From NCBI GenBank assembly GCA_023434425.1, contig JAEYSS010000290.1, positions 1-15,975 of the forward strand: DNA of 15,975 nt, given 5' to 3'. The notes beneath the pieces were generated by a model, which was given only the letters and a program-made list of their open reading frames with translations, made no database searches and was not told the DNA's origin. Positions 1 to 7,363 of the stretch are shown piece after piece (within the stretch, counting starts at the first letter, position 1; each line of letters opens with the position of its first letter). A program made the translations under genes and the position numbers. This stretch comes from Pseudomonadota bacterium. Its GTDB lineage: Bacteria; Pseudomonadota; Alphaproteobacteria; Ferrovibrionales; Ferrovibrionaceae.

Positions 1-728
1 GGCCAGAAATCGTTCGCCTTCAGGCTGGCGCCGCCCACCAGCGCGCCGTCCACATCGGCCACCGCCATGAGGGCTTTCGCGTTGTCCGGCTTCACCGAGC
101 CGCCATAGAGCAGGCGGAATCCGTCGCCGTCGTCGAAGCGCGCTTTCACGTCCTGGCGCATGGCGGCATGCACTTCGGCCACCTGGGCTTCGGTGGGTGT
201 GCGGCCGGTGCCGATGGCCCAGACCGGCTCATAGGCGACCACGGTGTTGGCCGCCGTGGCATCGTCGGGCAGCGAGCCGCGCAGCTGGGCGGCCACGACT
301 TTCAGCGTCTCGCCGGCATCGCGCTGCGCCAGCGTCTCGCCCACACAGACGATGGCGATCAGCCCGGCGCGATGGGCGGCCTGCGCCTTGTCGCGCACCA
401 TGGCATCGGTCTCGGCATGGTCGGTGCGGCGCTCGGAATGGCCGACGATCACATAGGTCGCGCCGGCGTCTTTCAGGGCCTCGGCGCTGATGTCGCCGGT
501 ATGCGCGCCGCTGGCTTTGGCATGGCAGTCCTGCCCGCCGACGCCGATCCCGGTGCCCTTGAGCGCGGCGGCCATGGCGGCGACCAGCGTGGCGGGCGGG
601 CAGAGGCCGAGTTCGGCCGCCGGCGCCTCGGCCTTCACCTTGCCGGCGAGCGCCGCCACCTCGTCCAGACTCGCGGTCAGGCCGTTCATTTTCCAGTTGC
701 CGACGATCAGGGGGCGACGGGCCGCCAT
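1..728 (-). CDS. tpiA: Triosephosphate isomerase, 3' end cut by window edge
   Basis: Interconverts dihydroxyacetone phosphate and glyceraldehyde 3-phosphate in cytosolic glycolysis and gluconeogenesis. Translating the minus strand from the ATG at 728 gives MAARRPLIVGNWKMNG, the classic TIM N-terminus with substrate-binding Asn11 and Lys13. The electrophile His97 lies in GHSERR and the catalytic base Glu167 in AYEPVWAIGTG. The phosphate-gripping GGASLKANDF loop is at the left edge of the window. About 242 residues are visible of the usual ~250, so only the last few are missing. GAGG at 735-738 is a suitable ribosome-binding site. The gene is divergent from ppiD and shares its upstream region. 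The opposite strand also has long open frames, but none carries recognisable motifs. Identification is secure from the catalytic residues. Confidence 0.97.
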   Translation of the reverse strand, partial: MAARRPLIVGNWKMNGLTASLDEVAALAGKVKAEAPAAELGLCPPATLVAAMAAALKGTGIGVGGQDCHAKASGAHTGDISAEALKDAGATYVIVGHSERRTDHAETDAMVRDKAQAAHRAGLIAIVCVGETLAQRDAGETLKVVAAQLRGSLPDDATAANTVVAYEPVWAIGTGRTPTEAQVAEVHAAMRQDVKARFDDGDGFRLLYGGSVKPDNAKALMAVADVDGALVGGASLKANDFW

Positions 729-914
729 GGGGAACCTCACGAAAGCGCTATCGGGATGCACAAAAACCGCGCCTTCCCTAGCAAGTTCCGCCCGGAAAGG
801 CAAAGCCGGCGCCTTGCCGCCCCCTGCCCCCGCCTTTAGTATGCCGGCCCGTTCCGGCCGGTCGTGAAACCGCGCTGAGCCTTTGTTTTCGCTTTGCTTT
901 TTTCAGGTGGGTCT
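729..914. promoter_or_regulatory. Divergent tpiA / ppiD upstream region
   Basis: This 186-base gap separates two divergent start codons and must hold both promoters. I cannot place a convincing -35/-10 pair for either gene. It contains a GC-rich inverted repeat, CCGGCC at 844-849 with GGCCGG at 856-861 (6-base loop), which has no T-run directly after it and so is not a standard terminator. A pyrimidine-rich, T-heavy run at 881-904 immediately precedes the ppiD ribosome-binding site. Confidence 0.5.
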
Positions 915-2819
915 ATGCTTCAGCAGATGCGCTCCGGCGCCGCGTCCTGGATTGCCAAGGGTCTGATGATCCTTCTGGTGTTTAGCTTCGCCATCTGGGG
1001 TATCGGCGATTACGTCTCCGGTTTCGGCAGCAGCGGCGATGTCGCCAAGGTCGGCTCGGTCAGCATCGGCCAGGCGGAATATTCGGATGCGCTGCGCCGC
1101 GAGGTGAACCAGCTGCGCCGCCAGTTCGGCCCCGGCTTCAATGTCGAGCAGGCCAAGCAGCTCGGTCTGGACGAGAGCGCGCTGAACCGCATGATCGAGG
1201 ACAGGCTCTATGTGCAGGCCGCGCGCAAACTCGGCATCGGCGCCAGCGACGAACAGGTGCGCGAGCTGATCATGAATGCGCCGGCCTTCAAGGGCATGGC
1301 CGGCCAGTTCGACCGCCTCGCCTACGAACAGTATCTGCGCAACGAGGGTTACAGCGAGGGCATGCTGGTGGCGCTGCTGCGCGACGACGTGCTGCGCAGC
1401 CAGCTGCTCGGCAGCCTGTTCGGCAGCGTGGTGCACGCGCCAGATGCGATGGTGAATGCCGTGCTGCAGTATCGCCTGCAGCGCCGCATGGCCGAATTCG
1501 TCGTGGTCGATCCGGCGAAGCTGCCGGCCCCGGCCGCGCCGACCGAGGCGCAGATCGAGGAATTCTACAAGGCGAACCCTGCCAGCTTCACGGCGCCCGA
1601 GCGCCGCAACATCGCCTGGTTCGACATCACCGCGGCGCAGCGTGCCAGTGTGATGAACGTGACCGACGAGGAACTGCGCGAGGAATATGACTCGCACCAG
1701 CAGGCCTATGTCACGCCGGAGAAACGCAGCATCGAGCAGGTGGTGTTCACCACCGAAGCCGAGGCCAAGGCCGCCGCCGAAGCCATCGCCAAGGGCGAGA
1801 GCTTCGCTGCCATGGCCGCACGTACCCAGAAGCTGAAGCCCGAGGAATTGTCGCTCGGCGTCGTGACCAAGAACGATCTGCCGGCCGCCATCGCCAATGC
1901 CGCTTTCGCGCTCCCGACGGATAAGGTGAGCGAACCGGTGATCTCGCCGTTCGGCTTCCATCTGCTGCGCGTCACCAGCATCCAGGCCGGCACCACCCGC
2001 AGCTTCGAAGACGTGAAGCCCGAACTGCGCAACCAGATCGGCCTGCGCAAGGCCGCCGACGGCATGGTGAAACTGCGCCAGCAGATCGACGACCAGATCG
2101 CCGGCGGCGCCACGCTGGACGAGATTGCCAGGACGCAGACCCTGCCGGTCAAGCAGGTTGAAGGCATCGATGTGCAGGGCGCCGACAGCGCTGGCAAGCC
2201 GATCGACGCGCTGCCGAAGCAGCCGGCTTTCCTTGCCGAAGCCTTCCAGCTCGGCACTGAGGCCGAACCGCAGATCATCGATACCACCGATGGCGGCCTG
2301 ATCGTGCTCAAGGTGCTGGCGATCCAGCCGGCAGCCCTCAAGTCGCTCGCCGACGTGAAGCCCCAGGTGAGCGCTGCGCTGGTCGAACGCGCCCGCGCCG
2401 AGGCCGCCGGTGAACGCGCCAGACAGATCGCCGAACGCGTGCGCAGCGGTGGCGACCTCGCCCGCGAAGCCGCCGGGATCGGCGCCAGCATGCAGCTGAG
2501 CGCACCGCTCAGCCGCAGCGGCCAGCCGGCCGAACGCAGCTTCTCGCCCACCGTGCTGAGTGCGCTGTTCAATGCCACCAAGGTCGGCGAGGTGGTGAGC
2601 GGCCCGGCCGCGACGCCGGCGGGTGGCGCCATCGTCGCCCGGCTGTCGGGCATCGAGCAGCCCGACCCGGCCCTGATGGCGCGCCAGCAGGAGCAGGCCG
2701 CCCAGCAGCTCGCCGGTGGCATGACCCAGGATCTCGTGGCGCAGTACAAGCAGGTGCTGCAGAAGGAAATCGGCGTCAGTGTCAACATGGAAGCGCGCAA
2801 TCGCGCCGCCAACTTCTGA
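915..2819 (+). CDS. ppiD: PpiD-type periplasmic peptidyl-prolyl isomerase/chaperone
   Basis: A membrane-anchored folding factor at the periplasmic exit of the Sec translocon. The 634-residue protein begins MLQQMRSGAASW and has one N-terminal membrane segment (about residues 12-31), matching the single-anchor SurA_N/PpiD architecture. A SurA_N-like helical region follows (about 40-190), then a parvulin-like domain at roughly 265-355 ending in SPFGFHLLRV, the conserved C-terminal part of the fold. The first conserved parvulin stretch reads EQVVF rather than the usual HIL, so isomerase activity may be weak, as reported for E. coli PpiD. The C-terminal third is Ala/Gln-rich and helical. I chose ATG 915 because AGGTGG at 905-910 sits just upstream. 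A TTG at 894 in the same frame would add only seven non-conserved residues. trpE follows after 16 bases, probably in the same transcript. Confidence 0.93.
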   Translation: MLQQMRSGAASWIAKGLMILLVFSFAIWGIGDYVSGFGSSGDVAKVGSVSIGQAEYSDALRREVNQLRRQFGPGFNVEQAKQLGLDESALNRMIEDRLYVQAARKLGIGASDEQVRELIMNAPAFKGMAGQFDRLAYEQYLRNEGYSEGMLVALLRDDVLRSQLLGSLFGSVVHAPDAMVNAVLQYRLQRRMAEFVVVDPAKLPAPAAPTEAQIEEFYKANPASFTAPERRNIAWFDITAAQRASVMNVTDEELREEYDSHQQAYVTPEKRSIEQVVFTTEAEAKAAAEAIAKGESFAAMAARTQKLKPEELSLGVVTKNDLPAAIANAAFALPTDKVSEPVISPFGFHLLRVTSIQAGTTRSFEDVKPELRNQIGLRKAADGMVKLRQQIDDQIAGGATLDEIARTQTLPVKQVEGIDVQGADSAGKPIDALPKQPAFLAEAFQLGTEAEPQIIDTTDGGLIVLKVLAIQPAALKSLADVKPQVSAALVERARAEAAGERARQIAERVRSGGDLAREAAGIGASMQLSAPLSRSGQPAERSFSPTVLSALFNATKVGEVVSGPAATPAGGAIVARLSGIEQPDPALMARQQEQAAQQLAGGMTQDLVAQYKQVLQKEIGVSVNMEARNRAANF

Positions 2820-2835
2820 GGCCGTTGATCACACC

Positions 2836-4356
2836 ATGAAGATCACGCCCGACTATGCCAGCTTCGCCCAGCGATACATGGCGGGCGAAGCCCAGGTGCT
2901 CTCGACGCAGCTGGTCGCCGATCTGGAAACGCCGGTCTCGGCCTTCCTGAAGCTGGCCGATACGCGGCCATGGTCCTGCCTGCTGGAATCGATCGAGGGC
3001 GGTGCCGTACGCGGCCGCTATTCGATCATCGGGCTCAAGCCAGACCTGCTGTGGCGCAGCCGCGGCCAGAAAGCCGAGATCAACCGCAAGGCCCGCTTCG
3101 ACCAGGCCGCCTTCGAGCCCTGCGAAGAGCCGACACTGGAAAGCTTGCGCAAGCTGCTGGCGGAAAGCCATATCGACCTGCCCGCCCATCTGCCGCCGAT
3201 GGCGGCCGGCATCGTCGGCTTCATGGGCTACGACATGGTGCGCCTGATCGAGCCCAAGGTGCCGGATACCAATCCCGACACGCTGGGCCTGCCCGATGGC
3301 CTGCTGATGCGGCCCACGGTGATGGCGATTTTCGATTCCGTGCTCGACATCATCACGGTGGTGACGCCGGTGCGACCGCAGAGCGGCATGGATGCGCGCG
3401 CCGCCTACGCCATGGCCAGCGAACGGCTCTCCGACATTGTCGCCGATCTCGACCGGCCGCTGGGCGCGGTGCGCGACCAGATCGCCGATCTGGATGCCCT
3501 GCCCGAGCCGCAGTCGAACATGTCGCCCGACGACTACATGGCGATGGTGCGCAAGGCGAAGGAGTATATCGCGGCCGGCGACATCTTCCAGGTCGTGGTC
3601 GGTCAGCGTTTCAGCCTGCCGTTCCGCCTGCCGCCGTTCGCGCTGTATCGTGCACTGCGTCGCACGAACCCGTCGCCCTTCATGTTCTACCTCAATCTCG
3701 GCGGGCCCTGCCTCGTGGGCTCCTCGCCGGAGATCCTCGTGCGCCTGCGCGACGAGACCGTCACCGTCCGGCCCATCGCCGGCACGCGCAAGCGCGGCGC
3801 CACGCCCGCTGAAGACCAGGCGCTGGCCGACGACCTGCTGAGCGATCCCAAGGAACTGGCCGAGCATCTGATGCTGCTCGATCTCGGGCGCAACGATGTC
3901 GGCCGCGTCGCACAGATCGGCACCGTGAAAGTGACCGAGCGCAACCAGGTCGAGCGCTACAGCCATGTCATGCATATCGTATCGAATGTCGAGGGCAGGA
4001 TCCGCCCCGAACTGGACGCGCTCGATGCACTCTTCGCCGGCTTCCCCGCCGGCACGGTATCGGGTGCGCCGAAAGTGCGCGCGATGGAAATCATCGACGA
4101 ACTGGAATCCGTGCGTCGCAGCTTCTATGCCGGCGGCGTCGGCTATTTCTCGGCCAATGGCACGATGGATACCTGCATCACGCTGCGCACCGCGCTGGTG
4201 AAGGACGGCACCATGTATGTGCAGGCTGGCGCCGGCATCGTCGCTGACAGCGATCCGATGTCAGAGCATGTCGAATGCGTGAACAAGGCCAAGGCGCTGA
4301 TCCGCGCCGCCGAAGAAGCCGAGCGCTTCGCCGCGCAGTCGGGCCGCGGGCAGTAA
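2836..4356 (+). CDS. trpE: Anthranilate synthase component I
   Basis: Converts chorismate and ammonia (delivered by TrpG) to anthranilate, the first committed step of tryptophan synthesis. The protein is 506 residues, normal for TrpE. The N-terminal domain carries the tryptophan-feedback motif LLES (49-52) followed by GRYSIIG (60-66). The chorismate-binding domain spans about 220-480 and includes PIAGTRKRG, LLDLGRNDVGRVA, FPAGTVSGAPK (403-413), YAGGVGYF and QAGAGIVADSDP, all typical of an active enzyme. ATG 2836 was chosen because it starts at the family-typical MKITPDYASFAQRY. The only nearby Shine-Dalgarno match is GAGG at 2818-2821, rather far away, so translation may be coupled to ppiD 16 bases upstream. 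The usual partner gene trpG does not follow; the next gene is convergent and ends 6 bases away. Confidence 0.96.
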   Translation: MKITPDYASFAQRYMAGEAQVLSTQLVADLETPVSAFLKLADTRPWSCLLESIEGGAVRGRYSIIGLKPDLLWRSRGQKAEINRKARFDQAAFEPCEEPTLESLRKLLAESHIDLPAHLPPMAAGIVGFMGYDMVRLIEPKVPDTNPDTLGLPDGLLMRPTVMAIFDSVLDIITVVTPVRPQSGMDARAAYAMASERLSDIVADLDRPLGAVRDQIADLDALPEPQSNMSPDDYMAMVRKAKEYIAAGDIFQVVVGQRFSLPFRLPPFALYRALRRTNPSPFMFYLNLGGPCLVGSSPEILVRLRDETVTVRPIAGTRKRGATPAEDQALADDLLSDPKELAEHLMLLDLGRNDVGRVAQIGTVKVTERNQVERYSHVMHIVSNVEGRIRPELDALDALFAGFPAGTVSGAPKVRAMEIIDELESVRRSFYAGGVGYFSANGTMDTCITLRTALVKDGTMYVQAGAGIVADSDPMSEHVECVNKAKALIRAAEEAERFAAQSGRGQ

Positions 4357-4362
4357 GGTAGC

Positions 4363-6078
4363 TTAGGCGGCAATCCGGCATTCCGCCGGGAAGACCAGCG
4401 TCACGACGGTGCCTTTCTGCCGGCCGGTGGTGATGGTCAGCCGGCCGCCATGCAACTCGACCAGCTTCTTCGCAATCGGCAAACCAAGACCAATACCCGC
4501 TGCCTGCTGCGCCAGCAGCGACTGTCCGCTGCCGAAGGGCTCGAAGGCATGCAGCAGCTTGTCCTTGTCGATGCCGGGCCCACGATCCGACACTCTGATC
4601 ACCACGCTATCCTCGTCGGCATGCGACTGAACCGTCACCGTCTCGCCCGAGGGGCTGAACTTCACCGCATTCGAGACCAGGTTGAGCAGCATCTGACGCA
4701 GCATCATCGGATCGGCCAGTATCCTGCGCGCATCGACGTCGAATTCAAACTTCATCTTCACCTGACGATTCTCTGCCAGCGGGCGCAAGATCGCCTCAAC
4801 TTCCGCGGCCACCGCATCGATATCCACGGGTTCGGGCCTGGGATTCAGGCTGCCTGATTCAATGCGCGTGATATCAAGTACCTGGTTGATCATATCGAGC
4901 AAATGCGTGCCGCTGCGATGGATGTCGCGGCCATACTCCTGATAGGTCTTCGGGACCGGGCCGAGCATGGCGCCGGAGATCAACTCGGAAAAGCCGAGAA
5001 TGGCATTCAGCGGCGTCCGCAATTCATGACTCATGCGCGCCATGAAATCCCGCTTGGCACGATTGGCCGCATCCAATTCTACCAGTGCCTCGGTGACCTT
5101 GCGCATGGCTGCATCCCGGCGCGCCATCAACACCAGCAGCCAGGCTGTCAGCAGGATCACCGCGATACTGCCGGCGAAAACGCCGGCCGCCGTCGGCCAG
5201 ATCTGGCGCAGCCAGGCCGAGTGCAAAGCATCCGTCTGCATAGCGCCGCCGACGACGAGTGGATAGGGGTCGACTGTCGTGTAGCTGACCTTGACCGGAA
5301 GTTCGAGCGTCCCGATACGATCCCGGTGGAACACCGTCATCGGCGCATGCTCTCTCAAGCTCGCCAGATCGAAGCCCGGCAGGCTCCGTCCGGTCCGCTC
5401 GCGCGGATCCGGTGTCAGATGCAGCACCACACCGTCATCGCGCAGCAAGCCGATCGTGGCCGGGGCTGAGATCAGCAGGTCGCGATAGGCCTCCTCGAAA
5501 CCGGCAACCGGCAGTGCGGCCAGCAGCAGGGCGACACCCGAGACATTCGGCCGCGGCTTCATCACCAGGGGAATCACCGATCGCCCACTGACGCGGCTGG
5601 TCACCGGCTCGCCGATATATATGTGCCCGGCCTCTGCATTACGCATTGCCAGCGCATAATCACGATCACGGACATAGAGGTCTTCTCCACCGCGTCCGAT
5701 CCGCATCACGCGTTCATCCTTGTCGATGACGACAACGTCTATAGGATCTTCATGGCTGCTCTGCATCCTGAGCGACAACGCGCTCAGATGTGCGAGATCG
5801 ACCGCCCAACCGCTCGTCTGCAGGGATTCATCCAGCGCCACCAGGATCGTATGGGCGGTGTCGAAGCTGCGACGGGCATGGGTCTTGAGTACGGGAATCG
5901 CACCGGTCAGTTCGGCAGCGGCCGACCGATAGATGCGCTGTCGCTCATCCGCGATCCAGATCCCCGTCACGATCCAGGCCGCCACCACCATTGTGGCCAC
6001 CAGCAACACGACCAGCCGCCGCGGCGACAGGACGGCCCGGTCGGCACGAGCGGTTTTCGATATGGTTTCGGCAGGCAA
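4363..6078 (-). CDS. Membrane sensor histidine kinase, orphan
   Basis: A 571-residue two-component sensor kinase. It has a membrane segment at about 22-42, a ~250-residue extracytoplasmic region resembling the PDC/Cache sensors common in alphaproteobacterial kinases, and a second membrane segment at about 297-319. The cytoplasmic kinase core follows: H-box FMARMSHELRTPLNAILGFS with phospho-acceptor His351, N-box LLNLVSNAVKFSPSG (Asn470), G1 box VSDRGPGID, and G2 box AAGIGLGLPIAKKLVELHGG. All catalytic boxes look intact. There is no PAS, HAMP or receiver domain and no response regulator nearby, so its partner is unknown; the ligand is also unknown. The start is TTG at 6078: it lies before the first membrane segment, an AGGA element lies about 11 bases upstream, and an in-frame stop lies further upstream. 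The first ATG in frame is residue 30, inside that segment. Confidence 0.92.
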   Translation of the reverse strand: MPAETISKTARADRAVLSPRRLVVLLVATMVVAAWIVTGIWIADERQRIYRSAAAELTGAIPVLKTHARRSFDTAHTILVALDESLQTSGWAVDLAHLSALSLRMQSSHEDPIDVVVIDKDERVMRIGRGGEDLYVRDRDYALAMRNAEAGHIYIGEPVTSRVSGRSVIPLVMKPRPNVSGVALLLAALPVAGFEEAYRDLLISAPATIGLLRDDGVVLHLTPDPRERTGRSLPGFDLASLREHAPMTVFHRDRIGTLELPVKVSYTTVDPYPLVVGGAMQTDALHSAWLRQIWPTAAGVFAGSIAVILLTAWLLVLMARRDAAMRKVTEALVELDAANRAKRDFMARMSHELRTPLNAILGFSELISGAMLGPVPKTYQEYGRDIHRSGTHLLDMINQVLDITRIESGSLNPRPEPVDIDAVAAEVEAILRPLAENRQVKMKFEFDVDARRILADPMMLRQMLLNLVSNAVKFSPSGETVTVQSHADEDSVVIRVSDRGPGIDKDKLLHAFEPFGSGQSLLAQQAAGIGLGLPIAKKLVELHGGRLTITTGRQKGTVVTLVFPAECRIAA

Positions 6079-6196
6079 AACCGAGGGTATCCTGTAACTG
6101 GTGACAGTCCGTCAGGTGCAAATTATGGTCGCCAATGACGGACCTCGGCAATATTATTATTTGCCAACCTGCCATAGCCGCCACAACCCCGGACTC
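6079..6196. promoter_or_regulatory. Divergent kinase / glycosylase upstream region
   Basis: A 118-base gap between divergent starts. An unusually AT-rich patch at 6151-6162 (ATATTATTATTT) stands out from the GC-rich surroundings and could supply a -10 element for the glycosylase gene. I see no good -35 match at the right distance, so this is only suggestive. Confidence 0.35.
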
Positions 6197-6916
6197 ATGC
6201 CGACATCCTTCAAATCCATCCGTGCCCGCGCCGAGAGGCGTAAAGGTGCCGCTGCCCTGAAGAAGCTGCTGCCCGCAGTACCTGACCAGAAGGCGCTGGC
6301 GAAGCTGAAGGATGACCGCGTCCTGGCCGAAATGACCAAACGGGTTTTCTCGGCCGGTTTCGTCTGGAGCGTGATCGAAAACAAGTGGGACGGTTTCGAA
6401 GCCGCCTTCCTTGGCTTCGAACCACGCAAGCTGGTGCATAAACCGGACGAGTTCTGGGAAAAGCTGGCCTCCGACAAACGGATCGTGCGCAATCCGCAGA
6501 AGATCCGCAGCGTGCGCGACAATGCCCAGTTCATTCTGGACGTCGCCGCCGAACACGGCAGCTTCGGCAAACTGCTGGCGGCATGGCCGGGCACGGACCA
6601 GATCGGTCTGCTGGATCTGCTGGCGAAACGCGGCGCGCGGCTGGGCGGCAACAGCGGCCAGTATCTGCTCCGTTTTCTCGGCAAGGACAGCTTCATCCTG
6701 TCGCGCGATGTGATCATGTGCCTGCGCGATGCAGGTGTCGAACTTACGGAAAAAGGCACGTCAAAGGGCGATCTGAAAAAGGCGCAGGCGCAGTTCAATG
6801 CCTGGCAGAAGGAAAGCGGCCTGCCGCTGGTGCATCTCTCGCGCATCTGCGCCATGTCGATCGGCGAGAATTACGATGCCGCGCGACTGAAACGCGCCAC
6901 CGGGGACGATGCCTGA
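6197..6916 (+). CDS. Divergent Tag-family DNA-3-methyladenine glycosylase-like protein
   Basis: A 239-residue helix-hairpin-helix protein of the DNA-3-methyladenine glycosylase I (Tag) family, whose classic members excise 3-methyladenine in base excision repair. The core AGFVWSVIENKWDGFEAAF followed by RIVRNPQKIRSVRDNA aligns by eye with E. coli Tag (AGLSWITVLKKRENYRACF ... GIIRNRGKIQAIIGNA). The Trp of AGFVW corresponds to base-stacking Trp46. The position of E. coli Glu38 appears to be Arg49 here, and the zinc-site Cys/His residues at both ends of E. coli Tag are missing, so activity on 3-methyladenine is doubtful. The chosen start MPTSFKSIRARAERRKG matches the usual N-terminus of this subgroup. 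ATG 6125, preceded by AGGTG at 6114-6118, is an alternative adding 24 residues. The gene converges on the sulfite dehydrogenase operon. The family is fairly certain; the substrate is not. Confidence 0.85.
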   Translation: MPTSFKSIRARAERRKGAAALKKLLPAVPDQKALAKLKDDRVLAEMTKRVFSAGFVWSVIENKWDGFEAAFLGFEPRKLVHKPDEFWEKLASDKRIVRNPQKIRSVRDNAQFILDVAAEHGSFGKLLAAWPGTDQIGLLDLLAKRGARLGGNSGQYLLRFLGKDSFILSRDVIMCLRDAGVELTEKGTSKGDLKKAQAQFNAWQKESGLPLVHLSRICAMSIGENYDAARLKRATGDDA

Positions 6917-6969
6917 CGGGCGCCACGCGACGCGTTGAGTCCGGCTGCTTTACGTGCCGCTGACCGGCG

Positions 6970-7347
6970 TTACTGCGGCCTGCGGTTCAGGAAGGGGTTG
7001 CTGTAGACGCGTCCCTTCAGCGGGAAAGCCCTGGCGAGATAGTCGAGGGTCTTGTCGAGTTCCTCGCCTTCCAGCTCAGCCATGTTGTGCCGCTCCACCA
7101 TGATCTTCAGCACCTCCGCCCAGCGCTCCCGTGAGTGCCCCTGTGCGCGCACGAGATCGGAGCCATGGCAGGCGGTGCAAAGATAAAAAGCCTCCTCGCG
7201 ATACTCGCCCTCGGGAAATACGGTGGGTTCTTCTGGTTCGCGCTCGGACTGGTTCTGCACCGGGCTCTGTACCTGGGCAACGCCACCGGCCGCAACAGCC
7301 AGCAGCGCCGCTACTGCCACGGCGGCGTAAACGAACTTCACCGGCAT
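6970..7347 (-). CDS. sorB: Periplasmic monoheme cytochrome c, sulfite dehydrogenase electron-acceptor subunit
   Basis: A 125-residue small c-type cytochrome. It has a Sec signal peptide (about 1-24, hydrophobic AVAALLAVAAGGVA), a single heme-attachment motif CTACH at 57-61, and a candidate axial methionine at 89 (RHNMAEL). The start ATG at 7347 lies 16 bases after the stop of the molybdenum subunit, so the two are almost surely co-transcribed and probably form a SorAB- or SorTU-like pair that passes sulfite electrons to the respiratory chain. The open frame continues upstream of this start into the preceding gene, but that extension is a shadow. The cytochrome c assignment is firm; the sor symbol rests on context and could equally be written sorU. 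Confidence 0.85.
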   Translation of the reverse strand: MPVKFVYAAVAVAALLAVAAGGVAQVQSPVQNQSEREPEEPTVFPEGEYREEAFYLCTACHGSDLVRAQGHSRERWAEVLKIMVERHNMAELEGEELDKTLDYLARAFPLKGRVYSNPFLNRRPQ

Positions 7348-7363
7348 CGACGCTCCGCTGCTT

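Noticed and set aside
168..839. Plus-strand open frames over the tpiA region
   Set aside because: They are shadows of tpiA, which is open to the window edge on the minus strand and carries Lys13, His97 and Glu167.
844..861. GC-rich hairpin upstream of ppiD as a terminator
   Set aside because: No T-run follows the stem directly and no gene ends just before it; it may be chance in GC-rich sequence.
903..1961. 352-codon open frame antisense to ppiD
   Set aside because: Its sequence is His/Arg/Gly-rich without domains, as expected for the complement of a GC-rich gene. The sense frame encodes a recognisable PpiD.
2782..3975. 397-codon open frame antisense to trpE
   Set aside because: Low-complexity Arg/His/Gln composition and no motifs; trpE on the other strand has every catalytic signature.
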